Shown: positions 18,184 to 27,445 of the stretch, piece by piece | How the letters are laid out: each line of letters starts with the position of its first letter | How positions within the stretch are numbered: position 1 is the stretch's first letter | Assembly: GCA_040506775.1 (NCBI GenBank) | Contig: JBEVWC010000005.1 | Coordinates: 29,823 to 93,822, forward strand | Direction: 5' to 3' | From: Thiodiazotropha sp040506775 | GTDB taxonomy: Bacteria > Pseudomonadota > Gammaproteobacteria > Chromatiales > Chromatiaceae | DNA length: 64,000 nucleotides | Made by a program: the position numbers and the translations under genes | The notes under the pieces: model-generated | The model's database searches: none | Told to the model about the DNA's origin: nothing | The model's input: only the letters and a program-made list of their open reading frames with translations

Positions 18184-18600
18184 GTGCGAACCAAGAAAAT
18201 TCTCACAGCGATGGCGATGGTTGTGGCGCTGAGTGCCTGTGCGACAGATCCAGCGGCCCAGGCCAAGAAGGATGAGGCCGTGGTGGCGCAACGGGCAGCG
18301 GAGCGTTGGGATCTGCTGATTCAGGGGCGTCTGGAGTCGGCTTATGAGTACCTCACGCCGGGTTACCGGGCGGTAACCCCATACACTCACTACCAGAAGT
18401 CTGTGAAGGGGCGGGGATTGTGGCAGGAGGCCACGGTTGAGAACGTGAAATGCGAACCGGAGGCCTGCGAGGTCAAGGTTAAGCTGAATCTGTTGATTCA
18501 TTATCCGCTGATGAGGAAGGCCGTTCACACGGATACCGAGATGATCGAGCGTTGGATCAAAGGCCAGGATGGTGTTTGGGCATTTCTTCCCACGGAGTGA
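18184..18600 (+). CDS. Small lipoprotein of unknown function
   Basis: A 138-residue predicted lipoprotein. The signal peptide ends in the lipobox LSAC (Cys about residue 19), so it should be lipidated at the membrane. The mature part begins ATDPAAQAKKDEAV and continues with QRAAERWDLLIQGRLESAYEYL, a helical NTF2-like pattern. The GTG at 18184 follows a GAGGAGAGG ribosome site, and an in-frame upstream start would destroy the signal peptide. I do not recognise a named family. Confidence 0.75.
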   Translation: MRTKKILTAMAMVVALSACATDPAAQAKKDEAVVAQRAAERWDLLIQGRLESAYEYLTPGYRAVTPYTHYQKSVKGRGLWQEATVENVKCEPEACEVKVKLNLLIHYPLMRKAVHTDTEMIERWIKGQDGVWAFLPTE

Positions 18601-19099
18601 GCGGGTTTTTGAAAGTGATGTTGTATTTTTGATACATCAGGTACTAATTTCTTTAAATACAGCTTGTTAGGGGCTGTTATTTCGAATTTATCTACCATAT
18701 CGCATTAAAGTGAGCCATAAACAGGAAAATTGTGATGTCCTGTGGCCACTTTTAGGCTTTTTCATGGTCCTGATGTGTCTATTATGGAAAAGTATTTGTT
18801 GTTAATTTTCAGCATGTTATTAATTCCATTTGTAAATATGCAACATTTTTTCATATTTTTGCTACAATTCCGCTTGTTAGCTCGAAGATTTATGGTAGAC
18901 TTCTGGCGTGAGATTGGACTTATGGGGCGTATGTGGCCTGAGACTTTCCTCACAAAGGAATGATCATTCCCTTGCATGGTCATGGGTTTGGGTCGATAAT
19001 CCTCGAGAACTGCCTGGACTCATGGCTTTTTAGCTGGCCGCATAACAGGCTCAGTTATTTTTTTTAGTGTTAACACGCAAGAAAATAGGAGACACAACT
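18601..19099. other. AT-rich leader region before the abundant exported protein
   Basis: About 500 bases, clearly richer in A and T than the flanking genes, up to the GTG at 19100. Short open frames on both strands (for example 18742-18963) lack family patterns or ribosome sites and are not called. It holds a candidate extended -10 (TGC before TACAAT at 18863-18868) and a perfect GTGTTAACAC palindrome at 19067-19076, 24 bases before the start. Confidence 0.5.
18839..18868 (+). promoter_or_regulatory. Candidate extended -10 promoter
   Basis: TACAAT at 18863-18868 is preceded by TGC, giving an extended -10 element. The -35 (TGCAAC near 18839) is poor. If used, it makes a leader of about 225 bases for the codon-biased exported protein gene. 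Confidence 0.35.
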
Positions 19100-20893
19100 G
19101 TGTTGAGAAAATCTAAGATCGCTGCAGCCATGCTGATGGCTACCGCTACAGCCGGAGTCAATGCGGCTCACATCAATACTGATGGGACCGGCCAAGTTGC
19201 ACTGCTGCCGTACTACAACGTCAACAACAACATCATCACCAACATCAACATCACCAACACCACCAACCTTTATAAGGCTGTCAAGGTGCGTTTTCGTGAG
19301 TCCCGCATCTCTGCTGACGTGCTCGACTTCAACATCTACATGTCTCCTTTCGACGTGTGGAACGGCACCATTCGCATGAACAACGCCTCCGGTGTTGCCA
19401 ACATCATCACCGAAGACGAGTCTTGCACCTTCCCTTCGAAGGCTCTGCTGCAGGCTGGTACTGATTTCCGTAACATCTACACCGCTACCACCAACGAAGA
19501 TCTGACCGAAGGTTACGTCGAGATCATCGAAATGGGTGTTATCGCTGACGGCGCAGGTCCTGCTGTTGACGGCGGTCTGGAAGCTGAAATCGATGCTACC
19601 GGTATTGCTAACGGTGTTGTGAACGCTGTTGCTGGTGACCGTTCCATTCCTGCAGGTCTGCTGCATGATGCTACCGGCATGCCCGCTGACTGCTCCGTGG
19701 TCAGTGACGCCTGGAACGCTGGTCTGGCTTCTGCTGTGAACATCAACGGTTTCGAGCCTGGCTCGCTGTCCGCTGCTGGTATCGCTCAGGATCTGGGTGG
19801 TCCCGCACTGCCTTACGCTGACACCATGAACGCCGGTCTGGTTGAGCCCACCGGTGGCCTGAACGCCTACGCCATCATGATCAACGTCGCCAGCGGTGCT
19901 GCCTTCGTTGAGCAGGGCACTCACGTTGACGACTACGCGACTGTTGCTCAGCACTACCGCTCCAATGACGCCTCCAACTACCTGCTGCCTTCTCTGGCTT
20001 CCGGTGACGTTGTTGTGGCCAACATGCTCGACGCTACCGGCGCAGCTGTGAAAACCACTGGTGCAGTGAGCCTGACCGAGTACGATACCGGTTCCGTGAA
20101 CGACATCTCTCCGAACCCCTCCATCCCGATGGGCTCCAACCCCTTCCCGATGGCTGTTGTTCTGAGTGCTGACGCGATCTCCGCTCCGTACTTCGTAGAA
20201 GCCGGCATCGCTGGTGAGACCGACATCGTCGTTTCTTTCCCGATGCGTAAGCACGGCATCTACAACGGTGCTGCCCTGACCAACCAGGTCGATCCTCTGG
20301 TTGCCGCTTGTGCCGGTACCCTGAACGACGGCATTAACGATGGCGGTCCTGTGACCCTGCCGAACCTGGGCACCACTGCTCAAGACTACCCGAACGATGT
20401 GGGTGCCGCTGGTGGTAACATCTGCACCAACGCGGGCTTTGTCGCCGGTTCTCCTGACGTACAGGTTTCTCTGAACTACTACGACTACGAAGAGCAGACT
20501 GCTACCGTAGCCCCGGGTAGTGACGACTTCTCACCTGTGCCGATCGATGCGCCGACCGTCATCGCTCTGCAGCGCGAAGTGAACGTGGTCTCCGTAAACC
20601 GTTCCGGCGGTGGTAACCTGTCTGTGCTGGGTACCCCGGCTGCCAACGTGTTCGACTGGACCCTGGATGCTGGCTTCGAAGCTGGTTGGGTGACCATTGG
20701 AATGGGTGGTTATGACTACAACACCGACGCTGAAATCGCTCTGCTGTCCGAGCAGGTTGGCGGTATCAACGCCGCTGGTCCTGGCGTCTTCACCGGTGTT
20801 CCGGTCATCGGTTTCTCCGCAATGGCAGCTGACGTTGGTCCTGCTCAGATCGGTGAAACTGTGGACCTGATCCGCAGCGTGAACCGCAACTAA
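19100..20893 (+). CDS. Very strongly codon-biased exported protein, likely surface-located
   Basis: A 597-residue exported protein with a signal peptide ending GVNA before AHINTDG. The mature part is low in lysine and acidic, with four cysteines that could form two disulfides. Its start, GTGQVALLPYYNV then NTTNLYKAVKVRFRES and VLDFNIYMSPFDVW, resembles a recurrent uncharacterised gammaproteobacterial family I recall but cannot name. Codon choice is extreme (Asn almost always AAC, Leu CTG, Ala GCT, Gly GGT), unlike the neighbours, which points to very high expression. GTG at 19100 follows AGGAGA; a strong terminator lies after the stop. A porin, S-layer-like or extracellular role is possible; none is shown by the sequence. 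Confidence 0.8.
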   Translation: MLRKSKIAAAMLMATATAGVNAAHINTDGTGQVALLPYYNVNNNIITNINITNTTNLYKAVKVRFRESRISADVLDFNIYMSPFDVWNGTIRMNNASGVANIITEDESCTFPSKALLQAGTDFRNIYTATTNEDLTEGYVEIIEMGVIADGAGPAVDGGLEAEIDATGIANGVVNAVAGDRSIPAGLLHDATGMPADCSVVSDAWNAGLASAVNINGFEPGSLSAAGIAQDLGGPALPYADTMNAGLVEPTGGLNAYAIMINVASGAAFVEQGTHVDDYATVAQHYRSNDASNYLLPSLASGDVVVANMLDATGAAVKTTGAVSLTEYDTGSVNDISPNPSIPMGSNPFPMAVVLSADAISAPYFVEAGIAGETDIVVSFPMRKHGIYNGAALTNQVDPLVAACAGTLNDGINDGGPVTLPNLGTTAQDYPNDVGAAGGNICTNAGFVAGSPDVQVSLNYYDYEEQTATVAPGSDDFSPVPIDAPTVIALQREVNVVSVNRSGGGNLSVLGTPAANVFDWTLDAGFEAGWVTIGMGGYDYNTDAEIALLSEQVGGINAAGPGVFTGVPVIGFSAMAADVGPAQIGETVDLIRSVNRN

Positions 20894-20921
20894 TACAAAT
20901 CGCGTAAGCGATCTTGTAGAG

Positions 20922-20952
20922 AAGGCAGGCCGCAAGGCCTGCCTTTTTTTTT
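20922..20952 (+). terminator. Strong rho-independent terminator
   Basis: A perfect stem (AAGGCAGGCC / GGCCTGCCTT, 10 bp) with a GCAA tetraloop is followed by a run of nine T. It lies 28 bases after the codon-biased exported protein gene and isolates it as a single-gene unit. Confidence 0.92.
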
Positions 20953-21298
20953 GATGATTAACTAAACAGCGAGAGCAGTGAATGCGTAATGAATCTGGGG
21001 TTGGACTCGTTTACTTTCCAGAGGAAGCAACGTGTTTATTGTGTCTTAATGTTATACCCAGGGTTTTTTCAGCCAGTCTGAAATCAAACTCAGGGTTAGC
21101 TTCAACTATATGGTTGGTTAACGTCGCGGAAACGTAATATTGTGCAGCGATGAATGGAATGCATTCGCGTTAAGCCGTGTCAGAGTGTGAAGTCGTAAAA
21201 GTCGATTCTGAAATCCGTGACATTAAGTCTCACCCCGTGATTACGAACTTTTAGCCTGCGTATCCAGTCTACTTCCTGTCGGTTGGCTGTAATGGCAG
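20953..21298. other. Intergenic region, no gene seen
   Basis: About 350 bases between the terminator and the promoter of the parvulin gene. I see no open frame with a ribosome site and no RNA gene or repeat. Confidence 0.5.
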
Positions 21299-21328
21299 TT
21301 CACACCGTCGAAAGGGATTCAGTATAAT
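21299..21328 (+). promoter_or_regulatory. Sigma-70 promoter of the parvulin gene
   Basis: TTCACA (21299-21304) and a perfect TATAAT (21323-21328) are 18 bases apart. Transcription would start near 21335, giving a 40-base leader. Confidence 0.7.
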
Positions 21329-21374
21329 TTGGTGTTCGATTTATCCGCTTGGATAGAGATTTTCGAGGTATATG

Positions 21375-22274
21375 ATGAGGCTGATTTCAATTGTATTTGG
21401 TTTGTTACTAGTGTCCCAGGTGATCCATGCGGACGATCAGGTTTTGATGTTCGGTGGGGATATCACGATAAAGGACATCGACCTGGATGCACTGCTCCTG
21501 GATGGCCCTGAAAAGGCCCGAGAGCAGGTGCTTGCGGATAAGACAAAAGTTTTACAACTGCTCCGCCAAACCTACCTGATCCGGGCGCTGGCGGAACAGG
21601 CCAAGCAGGAGGGTCTGGATCAGGATCCCCTGGTGCAGGCAAAAATGAGACGGGCCAATGAGCGGATGTTGTATCTGTTGAAATTGAAAGAGCTGGATAA
21701 ACAGCCGGTGCCCGATTTTGAACAGGCCGCGCGGGAACAATTTCTGGGAAATCCTGAAAAATACACTATCCCTGAGAAGGTCGAAGCTCAGCATATTATG
21801 ATTGCTACGACCGATCGGTTGCCGGTCTACCATAACCGGGAAGAGGCTTTGAAGATTGCCAAAAAAGTTAAAGCCGAAGTGGATGCAGGCGGTGTATTTG
21901 ATGATCTGGTTACTCTGTACTCTGAAGATGTACCGACGAAAAAAAACAAGGGATATCTCGGCGTCTTTACCCGTGGGTCGATGGTGAAACCGGTCGATGA
22001 CGCGGTGTTCGCCATGCATAAGCCCGGTGAGATCAGCGATATCGTGGAAAGTCCGTTTGGATTCCATATCATAAAACTGGTTAACCGTTTTCCTCCGCGT
22101 AAGATGTCTCTCGAAGAGGTTCAACCCAAGATCATGGAGGATATGAAGAAAGAGTATATTCAGAAGCGTCGGGAAACCTACTTCGACGAACTCCTTAAAG
22201 AGAACAAGGCAAGTATCTACGAAGATCTGGTTGAGGACTATATGGCGAACGGACTTAAGCCTACATCGGAATGA
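21375..22274 (+). CDS. Periplasmic parvulin-type peptidyl-prolyl isomerase
   Basis: Exported PpiC/SurA-like isomerase of 299 residues. A signal peptide (about residues 1-18, LLLVSQVIHA) precedes an N-terminal helical chaperone-like region, then one parvulin domain (about 125-240) containing AQHIMIATTDR, GGVFDDLVTLYSED, GYLGVFTRGSM and GFHIIKLVNRF. A helical tail follows. Such proteins help fold outer-membrane or secreted proteins; lying next to a highly expressed exported protein, it may serve it, but that is inference. Two ATGs (21372 and 21375) are in frame; GAGG at 21365-21368 fits the second best. Confidence 0.9.
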   Translation: MRLISIVFGLLLVSQVIHADDQVLMFGGDITIKDIDLDALLLDGPEKAREQVLADKTKVLQLLRQTYLIRALAEQAKQEGLDQDPLVQAKMRRANERMLYLLKLKELDKQPVPDFEQAAREQFLGNPEKYTIPEKVEAQHIMIATTDRLPVYHNREEALKIAKKVKAEVDAGGVFDDLVTLYSEDVPTKKNKGYLGVFTRGSMVKPVDDAVFAMHKPGEISDIVESPFGFHIIKLVNRFPPRKMSLEEVQPKIMEDMKKEYIQKRRETYFDELLKENKASIYEDLVEDYMANGLKPTSE

Positions 22275-22318
22275 GATTAAGGCAAAATTTTAGCGCAGTC
22301 CTATAGAGAGAATTCCGC

Positions 22319-25315
22319 GTGGCAGAGTACGATTTCAAACTCGATGTAAATGTCGAAAACAATTCCCACACTCAGTTGGTCCGTCGCATCCCGGAGGGCA
22401 GCCGGGTATTGGAGTTGGGTTGTGCTACCGGATACATGGCGGACTATCTGCGGCGTGAGCGTCACTGCACCGTTGTGGGAGTTGAGATGGACCGGGCAAT
22501 GGCAAACAAGGCGAAGGACGTTTGCGATCGGTTGATCATAGGTGATGTTCAGAAAGACCAGTGGTTGAAAACCCTTGGTGAGGAACGTTTCGATATCATT
22601 ACCTGCGCAGACATCCTGGAGCATTTGCGTGATCCAGTCTCGCTGCTGAAAAAATTACCGAATCTGTTAAGTGAGAATGGGCGTCTGCTGGCATCCCTGC
22701 CGAACGGTGCGCATGCCGCCCTGCGCCTGGAACTGCTCGAGGGACGTTTCACATACGAAGATACGGGTTTGCTGGATCGAACCCACTTGCATCTGTTTAC
22801 CTACCATTCGTTGCGGGAACTCTTTTGCCGGGCCGGTTTTCGGGTAGAAGAGCTCTCCTATACCTTTCACGATATGGCCGATGAGGAGATCAAGCGCAGG
22901 TTGAATAACCTGGGTTTGGAAGTGACTGATAGGGGACTGGCGCAGTTTCATACACCGGAAGCAGCTGCTTTCCAGTTTATTATCAGCGCGGTGCCTGATG
23001 CATCGGTAAAGGTGGAGGATTTTCCTGCGCTGACGGATAAGCCCATGGAATCCTCAGTTGAAGTTTATCGAAATCTTCTCGATCAATTGCATGAGGCTGG
23101 GGAAACCGCCGCGACTCGCCTTGCGATGGTTGAGGAGCGTGATCGAATACTCCAGGACCAGCAGCAGCATCTCAAAGCGTTTCACCAGATCCGCGATGAT
23201 CTGACTGCGCAAAAGGAGGACCTGGCCCAGCGATTGGAATCGGCCACTCAAACCCTTGCACAGGAACAGCAGAAACGAACGGTACTCGAGAAGCAGTTAA
23301 AGGACAACGATCAGCATATCCGGGTACTGGGACAACAGAAGGCGCTACTCGGTATTCAACTTGAAGAGCACAAGCGCAGTCTCAAGGATATCCTCAACAG
23401 CCGTGGCTGGCGGGGATATATGACACTGATGACTCCGTTACGGGTCATTCGCAAACTGAAGCCGGTGACGGCGCAGGTGATCAGACAGCCCTCATTATTG
23501 AAAAAATGGTGGAAAGAAGGGGGCGATCTCTATCGTGCAGGTGGCGTGGCGGCGTTGAAGAATCGGCTGGTGAACAATGCCTCACCCACTTATACCTATT
23601 CAGTCTGGATTCGTGATGTGGAACCGGTGGGTTTGCCCAAGCTGTATGCCATCGAGGATTTGAACGAGCGTAAAGATGCTCCGCTGATCTCGATCGTGAT
23701 GCCGGTTTACAACGTTGACGAGGGTTGGTTGCGCAAAGCCATCGATTCCGTGTTGGCGCAAACCTACGAACATTGGGAACTGTGTATTGCTGATGACGCA
23801 TCGACACGGCCTCATATCAAGCGGGTTCTGAATGAGTACATGAACCGCTTCAAACGGATCAAGGTGGTTTATCGGGAAACCAATGGTCATATTTCGGCAG
23901 CCACCAATTCCGCGCTGGAACTCGCAACGGGGGACTTCGTGGGGTTCATGGACCACGATGATGTGCTGGCGCCTTTCGCTCTGTTCTTTGTCGCCCAGGA
24001 AATCGTGCTTTACCCTGATGCCTCGCTGATCTACTCCGATGAAGACAAGCTGAATGATGAAGGGGTTCGATACGACCATTATTTCAAGCCCGATTTCAAT
24101 CCGGATCTGATGCGCTCCCACAATATGATCTGCCATTTTGGTGTCTATCGTCGCAACCTGCTGGAAAAGATCGGCGGGGTGCGGGAAGGGTACGAAGGGG
24201 CGCAGGATTACGACATGGCGCTGCGTTGCCTGAGGCATCTGGATACGCGCAAGCAGGTGCGTCACATTCCATGGATTCTCTATCATTGGCGCGCCATCCC
24301 GGAGAGCACCGCCTCGGGGGTTGAAGCGAAATCCTATGCCATGAAGGCGGCCATCGAAGCGGTTGAGGATGATCTCAAGGAGCGGGGTATCGAGGCAAGC
24401 GTCAGTGAGTCGGAACTGATCGGGGGCATGATCCGGGTACAGTATCCGGTTCCGAAAAAGCCGCCTCTGGTCACCATTATAATCCCGACTCGCAATGGCA
24501 AGGTACTGCTCAAGCAGTGCATCGACAGTATTCGTGAACTGACTGAGTACAAAAACTACGAGATCGCCGTAGTCGATAACCAGAGTGACGATCCCGAGAC
24601 GCTAAGCTATCTGGCGGAACTGGATCAGCAGGAAGGGGTTCGGGTGCTGCGATACGATCACCCCTTCAACTTCTCCGCGATCAACAATTTCGCCGTGGCT
24701 CAGACCGAGGGTGACATGGTCTGTTTCATGAACGACGACATCGAGATCCTCTCCCCGGGTTGGCTCGACGAAATGGTGAGCCAGGCGGCGCGTCCGGAGA
24801 TCGGTGCTGTGGGTTCCCGTCTCTGGTATCCCGATGGACGCCTGCAACACGGCGGTGTGGTGTTGGGTCTGGGTGGTGTCGCGGGACATGCGATGAAGTA
24901 CACCTATCGCGAGAACCGGGGTTACATGGGACGCTCGGTGCTGGTTCAGAACTACACCGCAGTGACCGCCGCCTGTCTGCTGGTGCGCCGTGATGTGATT
25001 CAACAGGTTCAGGGTTTTGATGAAGTGAACCTGGCCGTGGCGTTCAACGATGTGGATATCTGTATCCGCATCTACCAGCTTGGCTACGATAACCTGTGGA
25101 CACCCTATGCCGAAATGTACCATCACGAGTCGGCCTCTCGGGGTGCGGAGGATACTCCGGAAAAGCAGTTGCGTTTCAGTCGTGAGGCGCAATACATGCT
25201 CGATAAATACGGTCCGCTGCTTGAGCGCGACCCGGCCTACAACCCGAACCTGACCCGTTGTGGCGAGGATTTTTCGCTGAACTGGAAAGGGGTCGCCGAG
25301 GAGAATGAATCATGA
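22319..25315 (+). CDS. Methyltransferase-coiled-coil-GT2-GT2 fusion protein
   Basis: A 998-residue multi-enzyme protein. Residues 1-230 form a class I SAM methyltransferase (VLELGCATGYMADYL, then DIITCADILEHLRDP). Residues ~245-365 are a predicted coiled coil rich in Q, E and K. Two family 2 glycosyltransferase domains follow. The first starts near residue 454 (LISIVMPVYNVDEGWL, DDASTRPH, MDHDD). The second starts near residue 716 (VTIIIPTRNGKVLL, DNQSDD, FMNDDIEI). Such fusions build repeating surface glycans such as chain-terminated O-antigens. GTG 22319 is used. The stop overlaps the DUF3144 start (ATGA). No membrane segment is apparent. Confidence 0.87.
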   Translation: MAEYDFKLDVNVENNSHTQLVRRIPEGSRVLELGCATGYMADYLRRERHCTVVGVEMDRAMANKAKDVCDRLIIGDVQKDQWLKTLGEERFDIITCADILEHLRDPVSLLKKLPNLLSENGRLLASLPNGAHAALRLELLEGRFTYEDTGLLDRTHLHLFTYHSLRELFCRAGFRVEELSYTFHDMADEEIKRRLNNLGLEVTDRGLAQFHTPEAAAFQFIISAVPDASVKVEDFPALTDKPMESSVEVYRNLLDQLHEAGETAATRLAMVEERDRILQDQQQHLKAFHQIRDDLTAQKEDLAQRLESATQTLAQEQQKRTVLEKQLKDNDQHIRVLGQQKALLGIQLEEHKRSLKDILNSRGWRGYMTLMTPLRVIRKLKPVTAQVIRQPSLLKKWWKEGGDLYRAGGVAALKNRLVNNASPTYTYSVWIRDVEPVGLPKLYAIEDLNERKDAPLISIVMPVYNVDEGWLRKAIDSVLAQTYEHWELCIADDASTRPHIKRVLNEYMNRFKRIKVVYRETNGHISAATNSALELATGDFVGFMDHDDVLAPFALFFVAQEIVLYPDASLIYSDEDKLNDEGVRYDHYFKPDFNPDLMRSHNMICHFGVYRRNLLEKIGGVREGYEGAQDYDMALRCLRHLDTRKQVRHIPWILYHWRAIPESTASGVEAKSYAMKAAIEAVEDDLKERGIEASVSESELIGGMIRVQYPVPKKPPLVTIIIPTRNGKVLLKQCIDSIRELTEYKNYEIAVVDNQSDDPETLSYLAELDQQEGVRVLRYDHPFNFSAINNFAVAQTEGDMVCFMNDDIEILSPGWLDEMVSQAARPEIGAVGSRLWYPDGRLQHGGVVLGLGGVAGHAMKYTYRENRGYMGRSVLVQNYTAVTAACLLVRRDVIQQVQGFDEVNLAVAFNDVDICIRIYQLGYDNLWTPYAEMYHHESASRGAEDTPEKQLRFSREAQYMLDKYGPLLERDPAYNPNLTRCGEDFSLNWKGVAEENES

Positions 25316-25596
25316 CCGAAACCAATGACCTCAAGGAGTTCACCGAACTATCCGAGCGTTTCATCCAGCTCGCCAATGAAATGAAAAGCGAGGGTAAGCC
25401 TCTACCGATGATCAATGCGGCGTTGCTGTCAGCCTCCGCGACCTACGGTACTTATATCTTTGCCGGCAACGCCGGTTACCTCAAACCAACCGGAGTCGAT
25501 AAGCTGGTTTCCACCTTCCGGCTTCAGGTGGAGAGTATCCAGAAGATCAAGCAGCAGGCCGCTGCTGCGGGGTCCACCTCCGCTAGCGGGGAATAG
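25312..25596 (+). CDS. DUF3144 protein
   Basis: A 94-residue acidic protein matching the DUF3144 pattern, with FTELSERFIQLANEMKSEG and MINAALLSASATYGTYIFAGN. Function unknown. It starts by ATGA overlap with the large glycosyltransferase fusion, so its product is tied to that enzyme in expression. It is small, soluble and helical with a short flexible C terminus; a partner or regulatory role for the fusion is possible but unproven. Confidence 0.82.
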   Translation: MTETNDLKEFTELSERFIQLANEMKSEGKPLPMINAALLSASATYGTYIFAGNAGYLKPTGVDKLVSTFRLQVESIQKIKQQAAAAGSTSASGE

Positions 25597-25649
25597 TGCC
25601 GTCTTCTGGGAATGTCATCGGCGATCACGCATAACAGGGCATTGGGCCG

Positions 25650-26465
25650 ATGAAACTGGTCATCTCCATCGTCTATTACGACAGTGGTCTGGATGTACTG
25701 CGGGATACCCTGCGCAGCATCGTCCGCTCTCTGGATCACTCCCTGTCGGTGCGGCCAGGTCTGGAAGCCACTGTGGTGGTAGTGGACAACGGCGGCATAC
25801 TCAACAAGGTGAAACGCCTGGTAGGACAGGTCGTGGGCGATGGTCCCTATCATTGGATGGTGCTGGGTACCGGCGGCAACATTGGTTACGGTGCGGCGCA
25901 TAATCTGGTGATACTCAATCAGATCAGCGACTACCATCTGGTGATCAATCCGGACGTGGAGGTGGTGCAGGATGCCTTTGACAAGGCGATTGATTACATG
26001 GACAAGCACCCGGATGTGGGGATGCTTTCACCCTACTCTGAAGATCCGGAGGGTCACAAGCAGTACCTGTGCAAACGCTATCCCGCGGTGCTGGACCTGT
26101 TCCTGCGTGGTTTCGCGCCGCGCTTTGTGAAACGTTTCTTCGCCGAGCGTTTGCAGGAATATGAGATGCGCTGCGAGATGACCACGCACGCATTGAGCAA
26201 AGAGGTAATGGCCAGCGGCTGCTTCATGTTCGTCCGTCATACGGTATTGGACGAAGTGCGGGGGTTTTCTCCGGAGTTCTTCGTTTACTTCGAGGATTTC
26301 GACCTTTCGATACGTATCGCCCGCCATTCCACCATTGCCTATGTGCCGGAGGTGCGTATTGTGCATGGGGGGGGGAATGCGTCGAAGAAGGGTTTGCGTC
26401 ACATTATCATGTTCGCCAAATCCGCATTTGTCTTCTATCACCTGCATGGTTGGCGTTGGGCCTAG
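25650..26465 (+). CDS. Family 2 glycosyltransferase (rhamnosyltransferase-like)
   Basis: A 271-residue cytoplasmic GT2 enzyme. The GT-A core has ISIVYYDSG, VVVDNGG, LGTGGNIGYGAAHN and the metal-binding region VINPDVEV; the late pattern FFVYFEDFDLSIRI is typical of WbbL-like rhamnosyl- and other O-antigen transferases. The DxD element appears as NPDVE, as in that subgroup. It follows the DUF3144 gene by 53 bases and precedes a methyltransferase by 18 bases. Donor and acceptor sugars are unknown. Confidence 0.88.
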   Translation: MKLVISIVYYDSGLDVLRDTLRSIVRSLDHSLSVRPGLEATVVVVDNGGILNKVKRLVGQVVGDGPYHWMVLGTGGNIGYGAAHNLVILNQISDYHLVINPDVEVVQDAFDKAIDYMDKHPDVGMLSPYSEDPEGHKQYLCKRYPAVLDLFLRGFAPRFVKRFFAERLQEYEMRCEMTTHALSKEVMASGCFMFVRHTVLDEVRGFSPEFFVYFEDFDLSIRIARHSTIAYVPEVRIVHGGGNASKKGLRHIIMFAKSAFVFYHLHGWRWA

Positions 26466-26483
26466 GGCCGTTACCAGTTCAGC

Positions 26484-27443
26484 ATGAGTCAGGATCACCT
26501 GCATTCGCATGTACCCGGGGTGGCGCTCGAATCGCGACCCTGTCCATTGGGTTGTGCATCTGACGATGAGCCGGTTCTTCACGGGCATGACCGGATCAAC
26601 GGGTTACCGGGTGAATACCAGGTCGTAAGGTGTCTCTCATGCGGTCTATTGAGGACCAATCCACGACCGACTGCTCAGACTATAGGTTTCTATTATCCCG
26701 ATGACTATCCCCCTTACCTGGCAACCCGGGTGAGTCCATCCGCAGGACGACCCGGGCTTAAGGCGTGGCTGCGAAAAATGCTCGATACCCGGGCCCAGGC
26801 GATTCCACCGCTTGAAGCGGGACGGATGCTGGAGATCGGTTGCGCTTCCGGTTCCTACCTGCACCAGATGTCAGCCAGGGGGTGGGATGTGACCGGAATC
26901 GAGTTCTCACCCCAGGCTGCGGAAATGGCCCGAAACAACGGTTACACGGTACACACGGGCGCGCTTGAAGCAGTGGATCTGGATCAGGGCGGTTTCGATC
27001 TGGTGGTCGGATGGATGGTTCTGGAACATCTGCATGATCCCGTCGCGAGTCTGCGCAAACTGCATGAGTGGGCAAAGCCGGGTGCCTGGATGGCCCTGTC
27101 GGTGCCGAATATCGATTCCCTGGAGTTTCGCCTGTTCAAACAGCGCTGGCATGCCCTGCAACTGCCCAGTCATCTCTATCACTATACCCCGCGTACCATT
27201 GGGTCGATGCTGGAAAAAACCGGCTGGCAATTGCACTCGATTCACCAGCAACGGGTATTGAGCAGCCTGTTTGCCAGCCTGGGACACCTGTTGGACGAAA
27301 AGGGTTATCCAGGCCTGCGCCGCTGGGTGGTGGGTGAGCCCGGAGACAGGATTCGCATGCACCAGTTGTTCTATCCTCTGGCACTGCTGGTAGCCGCTGC
27401 GGGGCAGTCTGGTCGGATGACCGTCTGGGCGTGCAAACAGTAG
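26484..27443 (+). CDS. Class I SAM-dependent methyltransferase
   Basis: A 319-residue methyltransferase of the type found in O-antigen and surface glycan loci. The N terminus has a zinc-binding-like cysteine pattern (CPLGC then CLSC, about residues 21-56), common in sugar C- or O-methyltransferases. The Rossmann core is MLEIGCASGSYLHQM, with FDLVVGWMVLEHLHDP for motif II. The substrate is unknown. It is the last gene of a co-directional block before an interrupted repeat region; tandem TTTTGAR repeats begin a few bases after its stop. Confidence 0.88.
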   Translation: MSQDHLHSHVPGVALESRPCPLGCASDDEPVLHGHDRINGLPGEYQVVRCLSCGLLRTNPRPTAQTIGFYYPDDYPPYLATRVSPSAGRPGLKAWLRKMLDTRAQAIPPLEAGRMLEIGCASGSYLHQMSARGWDVTGIEFSPQAAEMARNNGYTVHTGALEAVDLDQGGFDLVVGWMVLEHLHDPVASLRKLHEWAKPGAWMALSVPNIDSLEFRLFKQRWHALQLPSHLYHYTPRTIGSMLEKTGWQLHSIHQQRVLSSLFASLGHLLDEKGYPGLRRWVVGEPGDRIRMHQLFYPLALLVAAAGQSGRMTVWACKQ

Positions 27444-27445
27444 TT

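Noticed and set aside
18742..18963. Short open frame in the AT-rich leader
   Set aside because: No ribosome site, low-complexity hydrophobic translation, and the opposite strand has an equally long frame. It is better explained by AT-rich DNA.
19070..20383. 437-codon open frame opposite the codon-biased exported protein
   Set aside because: Antisense shadow caused by strong codon bias; composition is unlike real protein and no start signal is present.
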